Positions 55,864 to 64,000 of a stretch of DNA of 64,000 nt are shown here, in pieces. The stretch lies in the NCBI GenBank assembly GCA_023955335.1, contig JAGSGF010000001.1, forward strand, positions 124,001 through 188,000. The letters run 5' to 3'. The notes below the pieces were generated by a model, which saw nothing but the letters and a program-made list of their open reading frames with translations, made no database searches and was not told the DNA's origin. The DNA comes from Yoonia sp. GTDB lineage: Bacteria > Pseudomonadota > Alphaproteobacteria > Rhodobacterales > Rhodobacteraceae. Position 1 is the stretch's first letter. Each line of letters starts with the position of its first letter. The translations under genes were made by a program, and so were the position numbers.

Positions 55864-57221
55864 TGTCAGATCCAACATGGATTACACTTATTTCAATTGG
55901 CGTGACGATCTTCTTTATGCTCGGCACACCTGTTTTGCTGGTCATCTTTTACTGGGTCGTTGCATGTAGCTTCGTCATTGACCTGCCAATCGATAACACT
56001 GGCAATGAATTGTTGAACGTCTTTAACAAAGGCTTTGCGTTGCTTGCGATGCCGCTGTTTATCCTGACGGGTGACTTGATCAACCAATCAGGTATCGCGC
56101 GACGATTATCTGACTTTGCATATTCCTGTCTTGGCTGGTTGCGTGGCGGTTTGGCCATGGCATCTATCGCGGCATGTGGTTTGTTTGCAGCGATCTCGGG
56201 GTCCAACTCGGCGACAACGGCAACAATTGGGTCGATGCTGCATCCAGAGATGGTGAAAGGCGGCTATGACGAGCGGTTCTCTGCGGCGACTGCGGCTGCG
56301 GGTGGTACTGTTGGTATCATCATTCCACCGTCGATCATCTTTATCGTTTATGGGTTTTTGCTCAACCTGCCGATTTCTGATCTGTTTGTTGCGGGTATTA
56401 TTCCTGGTGCGTTGATGGTCTTTGCGATGATGTTCACGGCGTTTGTCGTCTGCACAATCAATGGTTGGGGTCACTTGATCCGCTTATCAGCGAGCCGTGT
56501 GATCAAAACGGCAATTGGCGCCTGGCTTGGCTTCTTTGCGATCGGCTTGGTTTTGTGGGGGATTTACACTGGTAAGTTCTCACCAACAGAGGCGGCTGGC
56601 GTGACTGTTGGCTTTTGTGTGTTTGTCGGCCTTGCCAGCTACCCGCTGAACAAGATCATGGGCAGCTCAGTGGATACACCAATAGCCGAGAAAAGCGTCG
56701 CATCGATGATCGTTGTCGAAGGCTTTACCATCGCCAAACTACCATCTGTTGTGTCACGTTCGGCACAAATCACAGGTATTCTGGTGCCACTGATCGCGGT
56801 TTCTGTCGCAATGCAGCAAGTGATGTCATCGCTTGGCGCAAAAGACTTTATCGGTAATTTCGTGACGGGGATGGGCGGCTACCATGCGGTTCTGTTTACG
56901 TCGATGGCGATTGTGTTTGTTGCTGGTATGATCCTTGAATCTCTCCCTGTTACAATCATTCTCGCACCGATCCTTGCACCAATTGCAGCATCTGTGGGCG
57001 TAGATCCGATCCACTTCTCCGTTGTGTTCTTGGTGGGGGCATCAATCGGTTTCATTACGCCACCATATGGGTTGAACCTTTATGTGGCGTCGGGCGTAAC
57101 GGGCGTGCCGTATTTTAGGCTGCTGCGGTATTCAACGATGTACCTTGTGTCGTTGATTGCGGTTTGGTTCTTGGTTGCGCTTACCCCAGAATTGGCCCTA
57201 TGGCTGCTTCCAGGCCGATAA
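55863..57221 (+). CDS. TRAP transporter large permease DctM
   Basis: The 452-residue transport subunit has about 12 membrane segments and family motifs MPLFILTGDLINQSGIARRL, AISGSNSATTATIGSMLHPE, AAAGGTVGIIIPPSIIFIVY and GFITPPYGLNLYVASGVTG. It appears intact, as does DctQ, so only the binding protein is damaged. Confidence 0.95.
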   Translation: MSDPTWITLISIGVTIFFMLGTPVLLVIFYWVVACSFVIDLPIDNTGNELLNVFNKGFALLAMPLFILTGDLINQSGIARRLSDFAYSCLGWLRGGLAMASIAACGLFAAISGSNSATTATIGSMLHPEMVKGGYDERFSAATAAAGGTVGIIIPPSIIFIVYGFLLNLPISDLFVAGIIPGALMVFAMMFTAFVVCTINGWGHLIRLSASRVIKTAIGAWLGFFAIGLVLWGIYTGKFSPTEAAGVTVGFCVFVGLASYPLNKIMGSSVDTPIAEKSVASMIVVEGFTIAKLPSVVSRSAQITGILVPLIAVSVAMQQVMSSLGAKDFIGNFVTGMGGYHAVLFTSMAIVFVAGMILESLPVTIILAPILAPIAASVGVDPIHFSVVFLVGASIGFITPPYGLNLYVASGVTGVPYFRLLRYSTMYLVSLIAVWFLVALTPELALWLLPGR

Positions 57222-57235
57222 AAAGTAGATAACCC

Positions 57236-58030
57236 ATGCCCGACGATATTCACGCTTCAGATGACATAGGTAAAATTCCTACCAATCTGCGCCTCTTGAT
57301 GGTGTTAGAAGAGCTGTGTCGGGCAGGGGTCCCCACCACACCCACAGAAGTAAACGCGATCCTGAAGCTGCCAAAGCCAACCGTGCACCGGCTGTTTCAT
57401 ACGCTTGAAGCGGAAGGGTTTGTGCAACGCGACATCGACGGGCGATCGTTTAGCCCCGGTGCCCGACTTCGGCGTTTATCGATGGATGTGTTGTCATCTT
57501 TGCGCATACGCACCGCAAGGATCGCTGTTTTGAATGCGCTTGCCGAAGAGGTCGGTGAAACCTGCAATATTGCGACCCCTGACCGCGAAGCGATGATCTA
57601 CCTTGATCGGGTTGAAACGAAGTGGCCGTTGCGTATTCAGTTGCCCGTTGGCACCAAGGTCCCGTTTCATTGTACCGCGTCTGGAAAGATGTATCTTTCG
57701 TCATTCCGGCCTGCCCATTTGCGGACCTATCTGGTGGCGACAAAACTTCGACGGTTGACACCTGATACGATCACCGATCCCGCGCTTTTAAGCCAAGAGC
57801 TGACGATGATCGCTGAACGGGGCTATGCCACCGACAACGAAGAATTTATGGAAGGAATGGTTGCCGTGGCCCTGCCGATCCGCGATACGCATGACCGCCT
57901 TTTGGCGACGCTGTCGATCCATGCGCCAACCCAACGGATCAGCCTTGCGGAACTGACCGCCCATGTGCCGTTGATTGCAGAGTCTGCACAACGTCTGATG
58001 GCATTGCTTGGTGACGACGACGATATCTAG
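57236..58030 (+). CDS. IclR-family transcriptional regulator
   Basis: The 264-residue protein has the IclR winged helix (RLLMVLEELCRAGVPTTPTE, LPKPTVHRLFHTLEAEGFVQ) and the effector domain with HCTASGKMYLSSF and RGYATDNEEFMEGMVAVALP. It is 14 bases after dctM, so it belongs to the TRAP operon and likely senses the imported compound or a product. Its end overlaps the convergent cupin gene by four bases. Confidence 0.93.
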   Translation: MPDDIHASDDIGKIPTNLRLLMVLEELCRAGVPTTPTEVNAILKLPKPTVHRLFHTLEAEGFVQRDIDGRSFSPGARLRRLSMDVLSSLRIRTARIAVLNALAEEVGETCNIATPDREAMIYLDRVETKWPLRIQLPVGTKVPFHCTASGKMYLSSFRPAHLRTYLVATKLRRLTPDTITDPALLSQELTMIAERGYATDNEEFMEGMVAVALPIRDTHDRLLATLSIHAPTQRISLAELTAHVPLIAESAQRLMALLGDDDDI

Positions 58031-58446
58031 CGCGGAATGTCAAAACCGGCGGGGGCCAAAGTGAACCCTGCAAAATCAAATCCTGGTGAAACAGTGCACC
58101 CCACAAGGGTCCAATCACCTGTTGTGCGGGCTGCTTGCCAGTGACCCGTCTGCACGATAATTTGGGGCAGGGCGCCCGCTGCCAAATCGCCGCCCAGCAC
58201 ATGGTCCGTTGCAGGGCCCGCGTCCATAGCGGCCATCGATAATATTAATGGCGCACCCGCATAATAGTGCCAGATTTCAACAGCATCGACACGGTGCCAA
58301 TGGCTTGCCTCGCCATCTTTCAGCAGGAAATAGATACATGTCCCGATAGGACGGCCTTCGTTCTCTGCCACCCATGTTTGACGGTAGAACCCACCCTCTG
58401 GATGCGGCGCGAGGTTAAGCTGTGCGATGATGTCTTGTGCTGTCAT
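58027..58446 (-). CDS. Cupin-fold DUF985 family protein
   Basis: The 139-residue protein has the DUF985 core LNLAPHPEGGFYRQTWVAEN, IYFLLKDGEASHWHRVDAVE and IWHYYAGAPLILSM. His residues in SHWHRVD are placed as cupin metal ligands. Enzymatic role is not established. I chose the ATG at 58446 (MTAQDIIAQL). It is divergent from the FAD enzyme. Confidence 0.88.
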   Translation of the reverse strand: MTAQDIIAQLNLAPHPEGGFYRQTWVAENEGRPIGTCIYFLLKDGEASHWHRVDAVEIWHYYAGAPLILSMAAMDAGPATDHVLGGDLAAGALPQIIVQTGHWQAARTTGDWTLVGCTVSPGFDFAGFTLAPAGFDIPR

Positions 58447-58493
58447 ATTGGCGGTATAATCTAGTGACGTAATATATCGCAAGGAGCGAACCT

Positions 58494-59573
58494 GTGCCTC
58501 AAAACATCGTCATTGTCGGCGGCGGCATCATCGGTGCGATGGCAGCCTATCATCTGACACAACGGGGCGCACAGGTCACCGTCTTGGACGCAGGTCATGC
58601 CCGCGCAACCGATGCATCCTTTGGCTGGGTCAACGCGAGCTTTTTCGCCGATGACGCCCATTTTCAGCTGCGCGCAGAAGGAATTGCGGCATACGTGCGT
58701 TTGGCAAACACGCTTGATGTGCCTGTCACCACCCAAGGCAGCCTCGTTTGGGAAAACGAAGGGCCCGATTTTGATAGCCAAGTTGACAAGCTCAACCGGC
58801 TTGGCGCGGATGTTCAAGTCATTGACCGTCAGGCATTTGCCGCCTTGGAACCTGCGTTTGGACAACCGCCCGAACGCGCGATGTTATTCCCATCGGAAAG
58901 CGCGGTAGACTCCGCCGCACTTGTGACATCGCTTATGGCCGCGGCATCTGCGGCAGGGGCACGCATGCTGAGCGGGGTTTTCGTTGATGGCGTTACCCAG
59001 TCGGGTGATCAGGTCACTGGGGTTACGACAGCCATGGGTGCATTACCTGCCGATCAGGTGATCGTTGCATCGGGTGTTGGCACTGAGGTGTTGCTTGCGC
59101 GCCTGGGGCTATTGCTTCCGATGCTAAAGCGGCCGGGGCTGATGATGCGCACGCGGCCTATTGCGCAGACCATCGGGCATATCCTTGCAAGCCCCGCGCA
59201 AGAGCTGCGTCAGTTGTCTAACGGGGCGATCCTTGCGCCTGTCTCGGCAGGACATCAGGCGGACACGTCATCCGAGATTACGACGCCGCCAGATGTCCTG
59301 GCTGATGCGGCGATCATCAGACTGCGGACGATGCTGCCGGATGCTGATTTGGAATGGGATCACGTGATGTTGGCGGATCGCCCAATGCCACAAGACGGCC
59401 TGCCAGCGGTCGGCGCGATGGGGCCAACGGGGCTGTATGTGGCAACAATGCATTCAGGGATTACGCTTGGTGCGATCATGGGAGAGCTGATCGCAACGGA
59501 GATTTTGGACGGGGCCAGCAACAAAAGCACTGATTTATTAGCGCCTTACAGGCCGCAACGCTTTGTACAGTAG
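58494..59573 (+). CDS. FAD-dependent amine oxidoreductase, D-amino-acid dehydrogenase-like
   Basis: The 359-residue DAO-fold protein starts with the dinucleotide motif NIVIVGGGIIGAMAAYHLTQ and GWVNASFF, and ends with DGLPAVGAMGPTGLYVATMH, HSGITLGAIMGELIATEIL. It removes electrons from a secondary amine or D-amino acid; the exact substrate is unknown. The start is GTG with AAGGAG upstream. Confidence 0.88.
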   Translation: MPQNIVIVGGGIIGAMAAYHLTQRGAQVTVLDAGHARATDASFGWVNASFFADDAHFQLRAEGIAAYVRLANTLDVPVTTQGSLVWENEGPDFDSQVDKLNRLGADVQVIDRQAFAALEPAFGQPPERAMLFPSESAVDSAALVTSLMAAASAAGARMLSGVFVDGVTQSGDQVTGVTTAMGALPADQVIVASGVGTEVLLARLGLLLPMLKRPGLMMRTRPIAQTIGHILASPAQELRQLSNGAILAPVSAGHQADTSSEITTPPDVLADAAIIRLRTMLPDADLEWDHVMLADRPMPQDGLPAVGAMGPTGLYVATMHSGITLGAIMGELIATEILDGASNKSTDLLAPYRPQRFVQ

Positions 59574-59605
59574 GGCCACCGTGATGGCAGCCCTACGTCT
59601 TTTGA

Positions 59606-61816
<2,211 letters not shown>

Positions 61817-61824
<8 letters not shown>

Positions 61825-62242
61825 TTGCTTTGCCTTTTAACGGCACGCCGTAAAGCTCTAATCGGTGCCCCATCAGGCGGTACCCCAGTTTGGCGGCGAT
61901 CTTTTCTTGCAAGGCTTCGATGTCGGGATCCATAAATTCGATGACGTCGCCAGAATTCACGTCAATCAAGTGGTCATGATGGTCGCGATCAGATGTTTCG
62001 TACCGCGCACGCCCGTCTCCGAATTCAAGCTTTTCCAAAATGCCCGCTTCTTCGAACAGTTTGACCGTCCGGTACACGGTCGCCAATGAAATGCGCGGAT
62101 CAGCAGCAGAGGCGCGATTGTACAGCTCTTCCACATCAGGATGGTCTGTTGACGCCTCCAACACGCCCGCAATCGTGCGGCGTTGATCCGTCATGCGCAG
62201 TCCGTGGTCTTCGCATCGCGACAAGATTGTAGATTTGGACAT
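61817..62242 (-). CDS. Fur-family metalloregulator (Fur/Mur)
   Basis: The 141-residue protein has the Fur winged helix (LRMTDQRRTIAGVLEASTDH, ISLATVYRTVKLFEEAGIL) and the metal-site DRDHHDHLIDVNSGDVIEF. The CxxC that follows HHDHLI in E. coli Fur is absent (DVNSG instead), as in the Mur/Fur group of Rhodobacteraceae, where the metal sensed may be manganese. It is transcribed toward the DMT gene and overlaps it. Confidence 0.92.
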
Positions 62243-62309
62243 GGCAAGCGCCCCCGGAATTGAATGTTGGTCTTCGTTTAAGACGGGGCTGCGGTAATGG
62301 CCAGCCCCG

Positions 62310-63557
62310 CTACATCAGTTCTGGCGCACGGCCTACGCGTTCGGCCAGTCGCGCGACTGTCAGACCTTGCACGATGATCGAGAAAATCACCACAATATAG
62401 GTGGCTGTCAGAATGATCGGTTTCCATTCGCTGTCTGGCAAAGACAGCGCCAATGCGACCGAAATCCCACCTTTTAGGCCGCCCCATGTCATGATTGGGA
62501 TAACGCCCTTGCTGAATGCGCGGAATGGTTTGAGGATCAAGATTGGCACTGCCACGGCGGCCAAACGGGCCACAAGCGCCAGCGCAATCGCCGCGACACC
62601 TGCCGTCAGATAGGCGAAGTCAAACGCAACGGCAAAGACTTCGACGCCGATCATCAGGAACAGAACCGCATTTAGGATTTCGTCGATCAATTTCCAGAAT
62701 GCATCAACATAGCGGCGGGTTTCTGCGGACATGCCGTATTTTGCCCCGACATCGCCAATCAGCAAGCCCGCGCAGACAGCCATGATGGGGGCTGATACAT
62801 GCAGGTAAACGGCCAATTCATAGCCCCCAAACGCAAGGCCAAGCGTGATCAGAACCTCAAGCGAATAGTCGTCGATCCGGCGCATCACGCGGAATGTCAG
62901 CCAGCCAAGCACAAGGCCAAGCACCGCGCCGCCGAGCGCCTCTTGCACAAACAACTGCGCTGCACCGGACAGCCCGCTGCTGTGGGCATCGCCGTGTGGA
63001 AACGCAATTCCAACGAGCACAAGGAACACAACATAACCGACGCCATCGTTGAACAGGCTTTCGCCAGCGATCTTTGTTTCAAGCGATTTCTCGAGGTCCG
63101 CTTCACGTAATACACCAAGGACAGCAACCGGATCAGTGGGCGAAACGAGCGCCCCAAAGACCAGTGCAATCAACAAAGGCATCCCCGTGAGCCACGAAAA
63201 TCCAATGCCGACGATGACGGTGGACAGGCCGATCCCGATGGTGGCCATCAGCATTACGACAACCCATTCGCGTCTTAAATCCGATAATTTGACGTGCAGC
63301 GCCCCTGCAAATAGCAGCAAACCCAACATGCCTTCGAGCAAAGCCTCTGAAAACTCGATCTCTAGAACGGTGGATCTGACAGCCCCTGCGACGCCAAAGC
63401 TTGGAAATACAAAATCGAACAGCAAAACGGCGAAGGACGCCAGTAACGCCACGATCAGAATACCAATGGCTGGGGGCAGGCGCAGGAACAAATAGTTAAT
63501 CGCCCCAAACGCGCCAGCGAGAACAATCAAAAGAGACGCAATTTGCAGAATTGTCAT
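62310..63557 (-). CDS. Na+/H+ antiporter, CPA1 family
   Basis: The 415-residue protein has about 12 membrane segments and the CPA1 core FGALVSPTDPVAVLGVLREA and KIAGESLFNDGVGYVVFLVL with the Asn-Asp ion-binding pair. MTILQIASLLIVL at 63557 fits the family start, with AAGGA nine bases upstream; the longer frame to 63650 is rejected. It exchanges Na+ or K+ for protons at the inner membrane. Confidence 0.92.
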   Translation of the reverse strand: MTILQIASLLIVLAGAFGAINYLFLRLPPAIGILIVALLASFAVLLFDFVFPSFGVAGAVRSTVLEIEFSEALLEGMLGLLLFAGALHVKLSDLRREWVVVMLMATIGIGLSTVIVGIGFSWLTGMPLLIALVFGALVSPTDPVAVLGVLREADLEKSLETKIAGESLFNDGVGYVVFLVLVGIAFPHGDAHSSGLSGAAQLFVQEALGGAVLGLVLGWLTFRVMRRIDDYSLEVLITLGLAFGGYELAVYLHVSAPIMAVCAGLLIGDVGAKYGMSAETRRYVDAFWKLIDEILNAVLFLMIGVEVFAVAFDFAYLTAGVAAIALALVARLAAVAVPILILKPFRAFSKGVIPIMTWGGLKGGISVALALSLPDSEWKPIILTATYIVVIFSIIVQGLTVARLAERVGRAPELM

Positions 63558-63612
63558 GAGAGGCGTTCCTTGATCCGTGTTAATCAGACCTAACACGGGA
63601 ATACAGGGGCCG

Positions 63613-64000
63613 CTAGGACCGCCACCTTGGCCATGCAATCCAAGTGCCACCCAGTGGCCGAAGCGTGGCCCCGGCCCGCACCTTAAAGCGGGTGAGGCCT
63701 GGATTGTTCACGCTGTCGACCGTGCCCAAATCCAACCATGATAGCTTGCGTTGTGCAAAATTCTGGATGGCGTCATTGAGCAACAATTGATGGGCGTTAT
63801 GTCTGCGCCCAACGGGGGCCGTCCAGCCGGTTTGATATGTGACAGTTTGACCGTGCTGTAGAAAAATCATGCCTGCAACGGGGGTATCATTCATATAGGC
63901 AATGCCGGTATATGTGTTTTTAACGGGCCAATTTCGAATGATATCATGCGGTAAGGCTCTGAATTTGCGTGTTTTTTGTTGAACGGAGTCAGCATCTAGC
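63613..64000 (-). CDS. GNAT/FemAB-like acyltransferase, C-terminal part
   Basis: The frame is open to the window end on the minus strand, so the N-terminus is missing. It reads GIAYMNDTPVAGMIFLQHGQ, NAHQLLLNDAIQNFAQRKL, SWLDLGTVDSVNNPGLTRFK and ends LRPLGGTWIAWPRWRS. This acetyl-/peptidyl-transferase-like pattern is common in Rhodobacteraceae. An internal ATG at 63894 is not the start because similarity continues upstream of it. Confidence 0.75.
   Translation of the reverse strand, partial: LDADSVQQKTRKFRALPHDIIRNWPVKNTYTGIAYMNDTPVAGMIFLQHGQTVTYQTGWTAPVGRRHNAHQLLLNDAIQNFAQRKLSWLDLGTVDSVNNPGLTRFKVRAGATLRPLGGTWIAWPRWRS

Overview
The window reads as a chromosome segment of a marine alphaproteobacterium of the Rhodobacteraceae/Roseobacter clade (Loktanella/Yoonia/Octadecabacter-like). 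This rests on gene order and family-specific traits: trpE-(yibQ-like)-trpGDC-moaC-moeA-lexA, comEC-gltX-gltA, a ccm cluster holding a gene-transfer-agent-type endolysin/holin pair, a B12-dependent class II ribonucleotide reductase, an alphaproteobacterial SOS box (GTTC-N7-GTTC), and a Fur/Mur protein without the usual CxxC. The organism call is inference; no 16S rRNA is present.

Layout. 1-6.5 kb: start of gap, tkt, a coiled-coil protein with zapA, then grxD, a bolA-like gene and purL. 6.6-18.3 kb: LysR regulator, a giant indolepyruvate:ferredoxin oxidoreductase, murI, argC and a cytochrome c maturation operon (ccmE, ccmF, ccmH) interrupted by endolysin, holin and a small membrane protein, ending in an enoyl-CoA hydratase. 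18.5-33.2 kb: gltA, gltX, comEC, lexA, moeA, moaC, the trp genes, a YibQ-like protein and a PpiD-type foldase. 33.3-42.1 kb: aminotransferase, gpt, fabI, pdxH, a double cold-shock protein, a DUF192 protein, tRNA-Pro and nrdJ behind a long regulatory region.

42.4-52.1 kb is the accessory part. It holds a phasin, an SDR (phaB-like) remnant, a thiolase, an 883-residue fusion of phosphoribosyltransferase, dienelactone-hydrolase-like and erythromycin-esterase domains, a small HTH-like protein, a universal stress protein, a triple-BON protein, a PHA-synthase-like remnant and an exported metallo-beta-lactamase-fold protein. Five FNR/Dnr-type boxes (TTGAY-N4-RTCAA) and one near match lie upstream of these units, so the block looks like an oxygen- or NO-responsive survival regulon, comparable in content to parts of the mycobacterial DosR regulon, with a partly eroded PHB pathway inside it.

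52.1-58.0 kb: a GMC oxidoreductase divergent from a TRAP transporter and an IclR regulator. The TRAP binding protein carries an in-frame TAA stop. 58.0-64.0 kb: cupin, D-amino-acid dehydrogenase-like FAD enzyme, eno, DMT exporter, Fur/Mur, a Na+/H+ antiporter and a partial GNAT gene. A shared operator-like motif GTTAGCGNTAAC lies upstream of both gap and eno.
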